Notes: generated from the letters alone by a model not told the origin. A stretch of DNA of 64,000 nt from Glycocaulis sp051859565 (GCF_051859565.1 NZ_JBHYFK010000003.1:1-64000), one strand, 5' to 3'; positions 43,466 to 53,273 are shown, counted from the first letter of the stretch. Numbers and translations: made by a program.

Positions 43466-43468
43466 TTA

Positions 43469-44719
43469 CTAGCGTCTCTTGATCAGGCGTTGCCGGCGGC
43501 GTCGCAGCCGGGTGAAGGGGACGACCGAGCCTTCGCTCTGCGGCTCGCTTTGGGGCGAGGCCAGCACGGGCTGATCGTACAGCGAAAGCCAAGGGTAGTC
43601 GGAAACCGTGACAGTCTCCACATCCCCGAAGCCATTAAAGCGCGTGGCCATCGCAGTGCCATAGGCACCCAGCATGCCGAACTCGATGACATCGCCTTCC
43701 TTCAGGTCGGCGGGCAGCTCGTACGGGCCGGGCATGGAATCGATGGAATCGCACGTCGGGCCATAAAGTTTGAACGGCGCGGTCTGCGGGCTCAGCTCGC
43801 CATTGGCGCGGTGCACCCGCATCGGATAGCTCCAGCGCGCATGCACGATGTCAAAGAGGCAGCCATAGGAGCCGTCATTCATGTAGACGGCATCGCCCTT
43901 GATCAGCTCCACGCGCGTCAGCACGGACACCGCCTCGGCCACGAGCGCGCGGCCCGGCTCGCACCACAGATCGGCGTTCTCCAGGACCATCATGTCCTCG
44001 AAGGCGTGCTCGATCGCTTTGACATAGTCTTCCAGCGGCGGCGGGGTAAGGCTGGGATAGATGGACGGAAAACCACCACCCACATCCACAATGTCCACCG
44101 TGACGCCGGCGCGCGCGATCAGCCGCGAGGCTTCCATCATGGCCGCGCGGTAGGCGCTGGGCGCCATGCACTGGCTGCCGACATGGAAGCTCACGCCCAG
44201 CTCGTGCGCATGGGCACGGGCGAGCCGGATCAGATCGGGCGCTTCGGCTTCGGTCGCGCCGAACTTGCCTGCCAGCGGCAGCGTGGCCCCGTCATTGGAC
44301 ACAGCCAGGCGCACGACCAGCGTCAGGTCGCGGGCATAGCCGGTTTCCTGCAGGATTTTCTGCAGCTCGGCTTCACAATCGAGGACGAAGATCTTCACGC
44401 CATGGTCGTGATAGGCAGACGCAATGGCCCGCCGGCTCTTCACCGGATGCATGAATGCCATTGTGGCGCCGGGACACCGGCTGGCAATCAGTTCAACCTC
44501 CGGCAGGGAGGCAACGTCGAACCAGCGATGACCGGCCGCGTACAGCGCGTCAATCACCCACGGCGAAGGGTTTGCCTTCACGGCATAGAGAACTTCACCC
44601 GGAAAATGTTCCTGGAACCAGCGGGACGCTACGGCCAGACGGTCAGGCCGCGCGCACGCGACCGGGCCATCGACGGGCCGAAGGCGGACCAGGTCCAGGG
44701 GCGTATTGTGCTCGGACAA
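43469..44719 (-). CDS. Type III PLP decarboxylase (ornithine/lysine decarboxylase-like)
   Basis: The 416-residue alanine-racemase-fold enzyme has the PLP lysine in VLYAVKANPSP, FHVGSQCMAP, DVGGGFPSIYP, and the GPTCDSIDSM segment with the catalytic-type Cys. It would convert ornithine (or lysine) to putrescine (or cadaverine). It is followed by the deoxyhypusine-synthase-like gene, and both end at the terminator at 42277-42310. A basic C-terminal tail RLRRRRQRLIKRR is unusual. Confidence 0.88.
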   Translation of the reverse strand: MSEHNTPLDLVRLRPVDGPVACARPDRLAVASRWFQEHFPGEVLYAVKANPSPWVIDALYAAGHRWFDVASLPEVELIASRCPGATMAFMHPVKSRRAIASAYHDHGVKIFVLDCEAELQKILQETGYARDLTLVVRLAVSNDGATLPLAGKFGATEAEAPDLIRLARAHAHELGVSFHVGSQCMAPSAYRAAMMEASRLIARAGVTVDIVDVGGGFPSIYPSLTPPPLEDYVKAIEHAFEDMMVLENADLWCEPGRALVAEAVSVLTRVELIKGDAVYMNDGSYGCLFDIVHARWSYPMRVHRANGELSPQTAPFKLYGPTCDSIDSMPGPYELPADLKEGDVIEFGMLGAYGTAMATRFNGFGDVETVTVSDYPWLSLYDQPVLASPQSEPQSEGSVVPFTRLRRRRQRLIKRR

Positions 44720-44938
44720 CTCACGAGACCCCCTGTTAGCAGTTAACCCAATCCGGCATCGTCACCTCCGCCGGGACTGCGCATTTAGGGCCTCGCTGCC
44801 GCGCTGTAAAGAGAAATTACACAGCAGCACAACGACATGCGGCAACCGGTGCCGGAAAGGGTGGCACACACAGTTTCGTATGGCATAACACGAACGCGCC
44901 AACGGCCAAAAAGTGCCGGGTGGAGGGGTGAAAAAAAG

Positions 44939-45739
44939 ATGGCTCCAGTGAACCTTGCCCTGTCAGTGGACCGGGTGACGAAGACGTACGGCACGGCGGT
45001 AGCCCTGTCGCAGGCCAGTCTGAGCGTGGAACCGGGCGAGATGGTTGCGCTGATCGGCGCATCCGGATCGGGCAAGTCCACCCTGCTGCGTCTGGCCTCG
45101 GGCCTCGTGCTGGCCGATTCCGGTTCGGGTGCCATCCGCCTGTTCGGCGAAAAGGTGCAGGAGAACGGCAAGCTGTCGGCGCGAGTGCGCCGGGCGCGGG
45201 CCAAGGTCGGTTTCATCTTCCAGCAGTTCAACCTCGTTACCCGCGCCAGTCTTTATGCCAATGCGATGCTAGGCTCGCTGGGGCAGATTTCGCCCTGGCG
45301 CGGCATCACAGGCTCTTTCCCCGACGATGTCCGCAAACGCGCCATGGAAGCGCTGGAACGGGTGGGCGTTGCGGGCCATGCCGGCAAGCGCGCCGCGAAT
45401 CTGTCCGGCGGCCAGCAGCAGCGCGGCGCCATTGCCCGCGCGCTGGTGCAGCGCGCCGAGGCCATTTTCGCCGACGAGCCCATCGCCTCGCTGGACCCGG
45501 TTTCCGCGCGCCGTGTGATGCGGCTGCTGGCCGAGTTGAACGAACAGGACGGCATGACCGTGGTGGTGACGCTGCACCAGGTCGACTATGCATTGAAATA
45601 CTGCCGCCGCGCCGTGGCGCTAAAGGCTGGCCAGATCATTTATGACGGCCCCATCTCCGGGCTCACCCGTGAACGCCTGATTGAGATTTATGGCGATGAA
45701 TACCGCGATGTGATGGACGAGGAGCCTGTGCGCGCATGA
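44939..45739 (+). CDS. phnC: Phosphonate-type ABC transporter ATPase PhnC
   Basis: The 266-residue ATPase has Walker A GASGSGKSTLL, the Q-loop FIFQQFNLV, signature LSGGQQQRGAIARAL and Walker B AIFADEPIASLDP, closest to PhnC. It should drive uptake of phosphonate, phosphite or phosphate esters. GGAGGGG lies 8 bases before the ATG at 44939. It overlaps the fused binding-protein/permease gene by 4 bases. No C-P lyase genes are in the window. Confidence 0.92.
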   Translation: MAPVNLALSVDRVTKTYGTAVALSQASLSVEPGEMVALIGASGSGKSTLLRLASGLVLADSGSGAIRLFGEKVQENGKLSARVRRARAKVGFIFQQFNLVTRASLYANAMLGSLGQISPWRGITGSFPDDVRKRAMEALERVGVAGHAGKRAANLSGGQQQRGAIARALVQRAEAIFADEPIASLDPVSARRVMRLLAELNEQDGMTVVVTLHQVDYALKYCRRAVALKAGQIIYDGPISGLTRERLIEIYGDEYRDVMDEEPVRA

Positions 45740-47739
45740 TGAGCTTCGTCCGCATTCTGGCCGCCCTCGCGCTTGTTTGTGCCAGCGGTACTGCCCTCGC
45801 GCAGGAGCGTGAGCGCATCGTCTTCTCCGTTATCTCCACCGAACAGACCGAGGCCGTTGAGGCCCTCTGGCAACCCTTCGTGGAAGACATGGAGGAGACG
45901 ACCGGGCTCGATATCGAGCTGGTCTCGGCCATCGACTATGCCGGCGTCATCGAGGCGATGCGTTTTGGCCAGGTAGATGTGGGCTGGTTCTCCAACCTTT
46001 CCGGCCTGCAGGCGATACGGCTGGCCGATGCCGAAGTGTTCGCCAAGACGCTCTATCCGGGCGGGCAGGAGGGGTATCGCTCCGTGATCCTCGTGCGCGA
46101 GGACAGTCCCATCCGCACGCTGGAAGACCTGCTGGTCTGCGACGGCTCCATGTCCTTCGCCCTGGGGGATCCCAACTCCACATCCGGCACGCTGGTGCCG
46201 CTGGCTTACATATTCGCGCCGCGCGGGATCGATCCGCAGTCCTGCTTTGCACAGGTGACCAACGCCAACCACGAACAGACCGCGCTCGCGGTCGTGAACG
46301 GGTTCGTGGATGCAGGCACGAACAACACCACCAATCTTGACCGGCTGCGCCAGACACGGCCTGAAGCGCTGGCGGGTCTGCGCATTCTGTGGTCGTCCCC
46401 GCTGATCCAGACCGACCCCATCGTCTGGCGGCGTGATCTGTCCGAAGACGTCAAATCGGAGCTGCTTTCCTTTTTCCTGACCTATGGGTTTCGCGGCGAT
46501 GCAGCCCAGCGCGAATATGAGCAGGGTGTTCTTGACCGCCTGTTCCTGGGCGGTTTCCTGCCAGCGACCGATGAGCATCTCCTGCCCATTCGCCGTCTGG
46601 AGCTGATGCGCGATCTGGCAGAAACACAGGCCAGCGAAGCTCTGGAAGAGGGCGAGCGCACGGCGCGTCTGGAGCAGGTCGAGCTCGCCATGCGTGAGCT
46701 GGCCGTTGAAGAGCGCCGGGTTGCCGTGCGTGATCTTGCTGATGATCTCATTGCTGCACGATCACGCATGGATGCCGAACCGGATGCCGCCAGCGCCGAC
46801 ATCAATTCCCTGGTTTCCGCCTTTCTGGCCGCCCAGCCCCGTATCGAGGTGGAGCGCCGGATACGCCGGGTGACGGCTGGTGAGCTGACGCGTGGCCTGA
46901 TCGGCCTGGGGGCCGGGCTGGCGCTGTTTGCGGTCCTGATGATCCGCTCGCGCCCGCCACGTTTCGGCCCGTCACGCCTGATGAGTGACCGGCTGATCGA
47001 TGCGGCCATCTGGTCGGGCCTGTTTGGCCTGCTGATCTGGAGCTTCTGGCCGGCGGAGATGTTCAAGCTTCCGCTTCTGGGGTCCAATGCTCCGCGCATG
47101 GGCGAGTACATAGCCGGCTTCTTCCAGCTCGATCTGGATGGCTGGGAGACCTATGCCCGCCAGACCCTCATCACCGTGCAGATCGCGCTGTGGGGTACGG
47201 TTGTGGCCGTGATCGCCGCCATTCCGTTCGGCCTCCTGGCCTCGCGCAATATCGCGCCGGTCTGGATCGTGCAGCCGGTACGCCGCCTGATGGACGCCTT
47301 CCGCGCCATCAACGAGCTGGTCGTGGCCGCGATCTTCGTGGCCGCCGTCGGCCTTGGCCCGTTTGCCGGGGTAATGGCGCTGGCCCTGCACACGACCGGC
47401 GTGCTCGCCAAGCTCTTCTCCGAAGCCGTCGAAGCCATTGATGACGGCCCTGTGGAGGGGGTGCGGGCAACCGGCGCCGGGCCGATGAACGAGGTGGTGT
47501 GGGGCGTCATCCCGCAGGTCATTCCGCTCTGGGCCTCCTATGCGCTCTACCGTTTTGAGTCCAACACGCGCGCCGCAACCATTCTCGGTCTGATCGGGGC
47601 AGGCGGCATCGGTCAGGTGCTGATCCAGAACATCCGCTCGTTCGAGTACGGCAAGACGGCGACCATCCTCCTGATCATCATCGCTGCCGTGACGGCGGTG
47701 GACCTGATCTCGCAGATGCTGCGCCGGCGGCTGGTCTAA
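45736..47739 (+). CDS. Fused phosphonate binding protein and permease (PhnD-PhnE)
   Basis: One 667-residue chain joins two normally separate transporter parts. Residues 1-22 are a signal sequence; 23-285 are a PhnD-like periplasmic binding domain (VDVGWFSNLSG, ALGDPNSTSGTLVPLAYIF). Residues 286-350 are a charged helical linker. Membrane segments follow at about 386-403 and 424-442, then a PhnE-like permease (455-667) with the EAA-type loop EAVEAIDDGPVEGVRATGAG and GAGGIGQVLIQNI. I see no frameshift or internal start, so this is a true fusion, with the binding domain tethered to the membrane. Confidence 0.9.
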   Translation: MMSFVRILAALALVCASGTALAQERERIVFSVISTEQTEAVEALWQPFVEDMEETTGLDIELVSAIDYAGVIEAMRFGQVDVGWFSNLSGLQAIRLADAEVFAKTLYPGGQEGYRSVILVREDSPIRTLEDLLVCDGSMSFALGDPNSTSGTLVPLAYIFAPRGIDPQSCFAQVTNANHEQTALAVVNGFVDAGTNNTTNLDRLRQTRPEALAGLRILWSSPLIQTDPIVWRRDLSEDVKSELLSFFLTYGFRGDAAQREYEQGVLDRLFLGGFLPATDEHLLPIRRLELMRDLAETQASEALEEGERTARLEQVELAMRELAVEERRVAVRDLADDLIAARSRMDAEPDAASADINSLVSAFLAAQPRIEVERRIRRVTAGELTRGLIGLGAGLALFAVLMIRSRPPRFGPSRLMSDRLIDAAIWSGLFGLLIWSFWPAEMFKLPLLGSNAPRMGEYIAGFFQLDLDGWETYARQTLITVQIALWGTVVAVIAAIPFGLLASRNIAPVWIVQPVRRLMDAFRAINELVVAAIFVAAVGLGPFAGVMALALHTTGVLAKLFSEAVEAIDDGPVEGVRATGAGPMNEVVWGVIPQVIPLWASYALYRFESNTRAATILGLIGAGGIGQVLIQNIRSFEYGKTATILLIIIAAVTAVDLISQMLRRRLV

Positions 47740-47790
47740 AGGGAGCACCAGGAGCGGCCTTGCAGATGACGCAGACGTGACACGATGTGC

Positions 47791-47822
47791 CGGCAAGATG
47801 TCACACAGCTGACATCTTGCCG
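47791..47822. promoter_or_regulatory. Perfect inverted repeat upstream of the pstS-like gene
   Basis: CGGCAAGATGTCA (47791-47803) and TGACATCTTGCCG (47810-47822) are perfect 13-base arms around CACAGC. There is no U tract, so it is a weak terminator. The inner TGTCA/TGACA halves recall Pho-box units, although Pho boxes are direct repeats. It ends 44 bases before the pstS-like start and could be an operator or an RNA hairpin. Confidence 0.5.
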
Positions 47823-47866
47823 TGCGAAGTGCGGTTTAAGTTTGTTCAACCCCGAAGGGTCAAAAC

Positions 47867-49009
47867 ATGAAATTTGCTGTTCTGTCTTGTGTCTCCGCCA
47901 TCGCCATATCGCTGGCCATGGGGGCGCAAAGCGCCGAAGCGCAATCACGCGATTCGATCCGCATTGTCGGCTCGTCCACCGTGTTTCCGTTCACCACGGC
48001 AACATCGGAAAATTTCGGCTCCACCTCCGGGTTTCGCACGCCGGTCGTGGAATCAACCGGCACAGGCGGCGGCATGAATCTGTTCTGCGCTGGTGTAGGC
48101 CTGCGCCACCCGGACATCACAGGCGCATCGCGCCGCATGCTGCCCGGTGAGTTCGAGCTTTGCCGGCGCAATGGCGTGACGGCCATCACCGAAGTGCCGA
48201 TTGGCTATGACGGTATCGTGGTCACGCGCGCAGCCGGTACGCCGTCTGTCGATTTCCAGCGCCGCGATCTGTTCCTCGCGCTCGCCTTCACAATCCCCAT
48301 GCCCGTAGACGACGCTGGTGAGGCGGTGTTCAGCACCAGCGGTCAGATGCTCGCGGGCCGCGACTTCAACGATGTCGCCGGGTATTCGTGCGAAGCCTTC
48401 ATTCCCAATCCGCACCGGCGCTGGTCGGATGTGTCCAATGATCTCCCGTCTGACCGGATCGAAGTGATCGGCCCGCCCCCGACCTCCGGCACGCGTGACA
48501 GCTGGATCGAACTTGGCATCCAGCCTGGCGCCCGCCAGATCGAGTGCCTCGACGCGCTGCGCGCCAGCGACCGTGCGCGTTTTGACGAGGTTTCCAGCCG
48601 TCTTCGCGAAGACGGGCCCTGGATTGATGGCGGTGAGAACGACAATGTGATCGTCCAGACGATCGCCAATTCAGCTACCGCTTTTGGTGTGTTCGGCTAC
48701 TCCTATCTGGAACAGAATGCCGACCGTCTGACCGCGGCCACGATCGAGGGCGTCGAGCCGGAATATGACGACATCTCCGAAGGCGTTTATCCGATTGCCC
48801 GCTCCATGTTTGTCTACGTGAAGAACCAGCATGTCGCGGCCGTTCCGGGCATTGCCGAATGGGTCGAGGAACTCACCAGCGAGGATGCTTTCGGGCCGTT
48901 CGGCTATCTGGCTGATCGCGGTCTGGTCGCCCTGCCGGAGGCAGAACGCGACAGGGTTCGCGCGCAGTCGCGCGCACTTACGCCTCTGACCGGCATTGAA
49001 GCGCACTAG
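47867..49009 (+). CDS. PstS-like phosphate-binding periplasmic protein
   Basis: The 380-residue protein has a signal peptide (cleaved near SAEA/Q) and the phosphate-binding stretch RIVGSSTVFPFTTATSENF with VESTGTGGGMNLFCAGVG and TGASRRM, as in PstS-type proteins. It differs from E. coli PstS in length and detail and belongs to the group often found in alphaproteobacteria without neighbouring pstCAB. It follows the phn transporter and may be part of the same phosphate-starvation response. Confidence 0.87.
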   Translation: MKFAVLSCVSAIAISLAMGAQSAEAQSRDSIRIVGSSTVFPFTTATSENFGSTSGFRTPVVESTGTGGGMNLFCAGVGLRHPDITGASRRMLPGEFELCRRNGVTAITEVPIGYDGIVVTRAAGTPSVDFQRRDLFLALAFTIPMPVDDAGEAVFSTSGQMLAGRDFNDVAGYSCEAFIPNPHRRWSDVSNDLPSDRIEVIGPPPTSGTRDSWIELGIQPGARQIECLDALRASDRARFDEVSSRLREDGPWIDGGENDNVIVQTIANSATAFGVFGYSYLEQNADRLTAATIEGVEPEYDDISEGVYPIARSMFVYVKNQHVAAVPGIAEWVEELTSEDAFGPFGYLADRGLVALPEAERDRVRAQSRALTPLTGIEAH

Positions 49010-49114
49010 ACATTTGCCGTCATCAACGCGCCGTTAAGCCCGCCGGGGCTATCCTCATACGCGTAGCCGGGCCCTTTCGGGGTCCGGCAAGGCGGCAAGG
49101 GCTGGACGCGCGCA

Positions 49115-50416
49115 ATGATTGGACGCCCCGTAACCTATCACCGGCTCTCGCAGGACGAGGTCGATAACATCTGCCAGCGTCACGCCAATCTACTGCAGGG
49201 GCGGATGAATGGCGCGCGCGCGAGTTTCGCCTACAAGGTGATCGAGGGGCTGGACCTGTCTGGCCGCAATCTTACCGACGCTGATTTTTCCGGCGCCGTG
49301 CTGGCCGGGGCCAATTTGGCCGGGGCCAACTTTACCAGCGCAAATCTGTTTGCCGCGGACATGCGCCGGGCCAATCTGGCCGGTGCCACGTTGCGGCGGG
49401 CGGATATGCGCGGGGCAATTCTGCGCGGCGCGAACCTCACCGGAGCCGATCTCAGCCAGGCCGATCTGCGTGAAGGGGCCATCGCCCAGGTAGACCGCGA
49501 AAAAGGCCTTGCCATCATCACCCACGAGCAGCGCCCCAACGAGGCCGTGGAAGCCAATTTCACCGGCGCCAACCTCACCAACTCGAAGATGACCGGCGCC
49601 ATCGCGCAGCGTGCAGACTTCTCCGACGCGGTGCTGATTGGTGCCCGGATGCAGCGGGCAAACTTGCGTGGTTCGCGCTTCCCCGGTGCAAATCTGGAAG
49701 GCGCAGACCTGTCCGGTGCGGACCTCACCGAAGCGGATCTGTCGCACACCGTGCTCATCGGGACGAAACTTGATGCGGCGCGCACACGCGGCATGTGTAC
49801 CGATGGCGCCCTGACGGACGCGCCCACCGGCCCCGAACTGGCTGCCGATGCCGATGAGACGGCAAAAGCTCTCGAGGCGCATGCCTTGTGGTGTGAGACC
49901 GGCGGCCAGCAGGGTGCGCCATCCACGTTTGATGGCGCGGACATGCGCGGCCTGAAGACCCTTTCAGGGCGCAATCTGACGGCGCTGCAGGCGCGCGGCG
50001 CAACGCTTTACGGGCTTGATCTGGGCGGTGCACAGCTGCAGGGCGCGCGCCTCGAAAAGGCTGATCTGCGCATGGCGTCCTTGCGCGGTGCAGACCTTCG
50101 CGGCGCTGACCTGACCGGCGCGCGGCTGAACAATGCTGATTTGCGTGGCGCCAAGATCGGCGCGCTGCTTCTGCCCAATGACCGCAAGCTGGCGGCGAGC
50201 CTTGCCGCCGCCGTTCTGCGCTATGCCGATCTCGATGGCGCGGACCTGCGCGATATCAGCGCGACTGGCGCTGATTTCTCCTATGCCAGCCTGAAAAATT
50301 GCGATGTACGCCGGGCCCGTTTTACAGGCTCATGCTTTACAGGGACAGCTCTGCCGGCTGATTTCCGTGAGCACGCTGACGACATTGCCGGCGCGGTTGA
50401 TCTCAACGCCGCGTGA
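49115..50416 (+). CDS. Pentapeptide-repeat protein
   Basis: The 433-residue protein consists of A(D/N)LxxA pentapeptides that form right-handed quadrilateral beta helices, for example DFSGAVLAGANLAGANFTSA at about residues 58-77. Two non-repeat insertions interrupt it: a stretch with VDREKGLAIITHEQRP (about 125-150) and one around TAKALEAHALWCETGG (about 250-270). There is no signal peptide. Function is unknown. Confidence 0.88.
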   Translation: MIGRPVTYHRLSQDEVDNICQRHANLLQGRMNGARASFAYKVIEGLDLSGRNLTDADFSGAVLAGANLAGANFTSANLFAADMRRANLAGATLRRADMRGAILRGANLTGADLSQADLREGAIAQVDREKGLAIITHEQRPNEAVEANFTGANLTNSKMTGAIAQRADFSDAVLIGARMQRANLRGSRFPGANLEGADLSGADLTEADLSHTVLIGTKLDAARTRGMCTDGALTDAPTGPELAADADETAKALEAHALWCETGGQQGAPSTFDGADMRGLKTLSGRNLTALQARGATLYGLDLGGAQLQGARLEKADLRMASLRGADLRGADLTGARLNNADLRGAKIGALLLPNDRKLAASLAAAVLRYADLDGADLRDISATGADFSYASLKNCDVRRARFTGSCFTGTALPADFREHADDIAGAVDLNAA

Positions 50417-50519
50417 GGCGGCTACACCCCTGAAAGCTGCATAACAGCTCCCCTTGGGACGCTCTCAGCGTATTCAGCCGACGGCCCGGACACCCAAATT
50501 GGCTTCCGGGCATTCAGAT

Positions 50520-53273
50520 TCAGGACATCTCAGCGCCGATCGCGCCGTGGCAATGCTTGTACTTCTTGCCGGATCCGCACGGGCAGGGGGCGTTGCGCTG
50601 AACCCGGCCCCAGGTGGACGGATCGTTCGGATTGATGGCCGGAGCCGCAGCGCGGCTGACTGCAGGCCCGCGCGCTGCGGTGCGCGGTGCGCCGTCGCCG
50701 GAGACCGGCTCTCCGGTGGCCGGATCCACCCGTGAAGCCTGAATGTTCTGCGGCGCGCGCGGCATTTGCGGCGGCGGCGCGGCAGGTTCGACGCGGATCG
50801 AGGACAGGATGCGTGTGGTTTCAAAGCGCAGATTGTCCAGCAAGTGCTCGAACAGGGCGAAGGCCTCGCTCTTGTACTCGTTGAGCGGGTCGCGCTGGGC
50901 ATAACCGCGAAGACCGATCACCGAACGCAGGGCATCCAGCTGTTGCAGGTGCTCGCGCCAGTTCTGGTCGATAGTCTGCAGCAGCATCTGCTTCTCGATC
51001 CGGCGCATCAGCTCCGGCCCGGTATTGGCGGCCTTTTCGGCGTATGCTTCATCGGCGGCTTTAAGCACGCGCTCAAGGATTTCCTCGTTCGCGATACCGT
51101 CCTCGGCGGCCCATTCCTTGATGGGCAGTTGCAGGTTGAAGTGCTTTTCGACCTCTTCCTGCAGGCCTTCGGTATCCCACTGGTCGGCATAGGCGCGCGG
51201 CGGAATATGACGCTCCACAAGATCTTCGGCGCACTGGTGGCGCATGTCCTTCACCACGTCGGAGACGTTTTCCGCCTCCATGAACTCGATGCGCTGCTCG
51301 AAGATCGCCTTGCGCTGATCGTTCATCACGTCGTCGTATTTCAGGATGTTCTTGCGGATGTCGAAATTGCGCTGCTCGACCTTTTTCTGCGAGGTCTCCA
51401 CGGCCTTGGACATCCACGGGTGCTGGATGGCTTCGCCTTCCTTCATGCCCATGGTGCGCATGATGGTGTCGAGGCGTTCCGGCGCAAAAATGCGCAAGAG
51501 ATCGTCTTCCACGGAGATGAAGAATTTGGAACGCCCCGGATCGCCCTGGCGGCCGGTACGGCCACGCAGCTGATTATCGATCCGGCGTGATTCATGGCGC
51601 TCGGTGCCGATCACGTAGAGCCCGCCGGCGTCCAGCGCGATCTTCCGGCGTTCGGCGACCTCTGCCTCGACGGATTTGCGCTTTTCCGAAATCGCCGTGT
51701 CGTCCGGCTCGCGCCCGGCCTTGCGTTCCTCGCTCAGCCAGTCATTGACCAGAAAGTCGACATTGCCGCCGAGCTGGATGTCGGTGCCGCGTCCCGCCAT
51801 GTTGGTGGCGATGGTCACGGCGCCCGGAACCCCGGCCTGCGCAATGATCGATGCTTCCTGCTCGTGATAGCGCGCATTGAGCACCTGGTGCTTGATCTTG
51901 CGTTTCTTCAGCAGCTCCGACAGCACCTCGGATTTCTCGATGGAGACGGTGCCAACCAGAATCGGCTGGCCGCGCCCATGGGCTTCCTCAATGCTCTCGA
52001 TGATGGCATTGTATTTCTCTTTGGCCGTGCGGTAGAGCTCGTCTTCCTCGTCAATACGCTGGACGGGGCGGTTTGTCGGGATTTCAGAGACGCCAAGGCT
52101 GTAAATGCCGGCAAATTCCTCGGCTTCGGTCGAGGCCGTGCCGGTCATGCCCGAGAGCTTCTTGTAGAGGCGGAAATAGTTCTGGAAGGTGATCGAGGCC
52201 AGCGTCTGGTTTTCAGGCTGGATATCGACGTTTTCCTTCGCCTCGATAGCCTGGTGCAGGCCGTCCGACAGGCGCCGGCCCGTCATCATCCGCCCGGTGA
52301 ACTCGTCGATGAGCATCACCTTGTCGTCGCGGACGATATAGTCCTTGTCCTTCTGGAACAGCTTGTGGGCTTTCAGGCCCTGATTGACGTGGTGAACGGT
52401 GGCGATGTTCTCGATGTCGTAGAGATCGCCTTCGTCCAGCAGGCCGTGCTCGCGCAGCAGTTTCTCGATATGCTCATTGCCTTCTTCGGTGAAGGTGACG
52501 GAGCGGTTCTTCTCGTCGAGTGCAAAATCCTCGTCCTTCAGGAAGGGGATCAGCTTGTCGATCGTCTTGTAGAAATCCGAACGGTCATCGGTGCGCCCGG
52601 AAATGATGAGCGGCGTGCGCGCCTCGTCGATCAGGATGGAATCCACCTCGTCGACAATGGCGTAGGCGTGGCCGCGCTGCACCATTTCGCGCAAGCTGTA
52701 TTTCATGTTGTCGCGCAGATAGTCGAAGCCCAGCTCGTTATTCGTGCCGTAGGTGATGTCGCAGGCATAGGCGCGGCGGCGCTCTTCATCCAGCATCTGG
52801 TTGAGGATGACGCCGGTGGTCATGCCAAGGCGCTCAAACACCTTGCCCATCCATTCGGAGTCGCGCTGGGCCAGATAATCGTTGACCGTCACGACATGAA
52901 CGCCCTTGCCGGGCAGGGCGTTCAGATAGGCCGCAAGCGTGGAAACCAGCGTCTTGCCTTCGCCGGTCTTCATCTCGGCAATGCCGCCCTCATGCAGCAC
53001 CATCCCGCCAAGCAGCTGCACATCATAGTGGCGCTGGCCCAGCGAGCGCTTGGCCGCTTCGCGCACCGCTGCAAAGGCTTCTGGCAGCAGGCTGTCCAGT
53101 GCCTCGCCCTGCTCCAGGCGTGCCCTGAATTCGCCGGTTTTACCCTGCAGGCCTGCATCGTCGAGCAATTCAAATTCCGGCTCCAGCGCGTTGATCTGAT
53201 GCACTTTCGGCATCATGCGCTTTACGGTGCGGTCATTTGAGGAGCCAAAGAGCTTGCGGGTAAAAGAAAGCAT
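50520..53273 (-). CDS. secA: Protein translocase ATPase SecA
   Basis: SecA drives preproteins through SecYEG. The 917-residue protein has Walker A in AEMKTGEGKTLVSTL, the DEVDSILIDEARTPLIISG stretch, NMAGRGTDIQLGG and a C-terminal zinc motif CPCGSGKKYKHCHG. The start MLSFTRKLFGSSNDR is typical. It is divergent from the parvulin gene, both acting in protein export. Confidence 0.97.
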   Translation of the reverse strand: MLSFTRKLFGSSNDRTVKRMMPKVHQINALEPEFELLDDAGLQGKTGEFRARLEQGEALDSLLPEAFAAVREAAKRSLGQRHYDVQLLGGMVLHEGGIAEMKTGEGKTLVSTLAAYLNALPGKGVHVVTVNDYLAQRDSEWMGKVFERLGMTTGVILNQMLDEERRRAYACDITYGTNNELGFDYLRDNMKYSLREMVQRGHAYAIVDEVDSILIDEARTPLIISGRTDDRSDFYKTIDKLIPFLKDEDFALDEKNRSVTFTEEGNEHIEKLLREHGLLDEGDLYDIENIATVHHVNQGLKAHKLFQKDKDYIVRDDKVMLIDEFTGRMMTGRRLSDGLHQAIEAKENVDIQPENQTLASITFQNYFRLYKKLSGMTGTASTEAEEFAGIYSLGVSEIPTNRPVQRIDEEDELYRTAKEKYNAIIESIEEAHGRGQPILVGTVSIEKSEVLSELLKKRKIKHQVLNARYHEQEASIIAQAGVPGAVTIATNMAGRGTDIQLGGNVDFLVNDWLSEERKAGREPDDTAISEKRKSVEAEVAERRKIALDAGGLYVIGTERHESRRIDNQLRGRTGRQGDPGRSKFFISVEDDLLRIFAPERLDTIMRTMGMKEGEAIQHPWMSKAVETSQKKVEQRNFDIRKNILKYDDVMNDQRKAIFEQRIEFMEAENVSDVVKDMRHQCAEDLVERHIPPRAYADQWDTEGLQEEVEKHFNLQLPIKEWAAEDGIANEEILERVLKAADEAYAEKAANTGPELMRRIEKQMLLQTIDQNWREHLQQLDALRSVIGLRGYAQRDPLNEYKSEAFALFEHLLDNLRFETTRILSSIRVEPAAPPPQMPRAPQNIQASRVDPATGEPVSGDGAPRTAARGPAVSRAAAPAINPNDPSTWGRVQRNAPCPCGSGKKYKHCHGAIGAEMS

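Noticed and set aside
51594..53240. Long open frame of 548 codons on the plus strand
   Set aside because: It is antisense to secA, a clearly real gene; long antisense frames are common in high-GC DNA.
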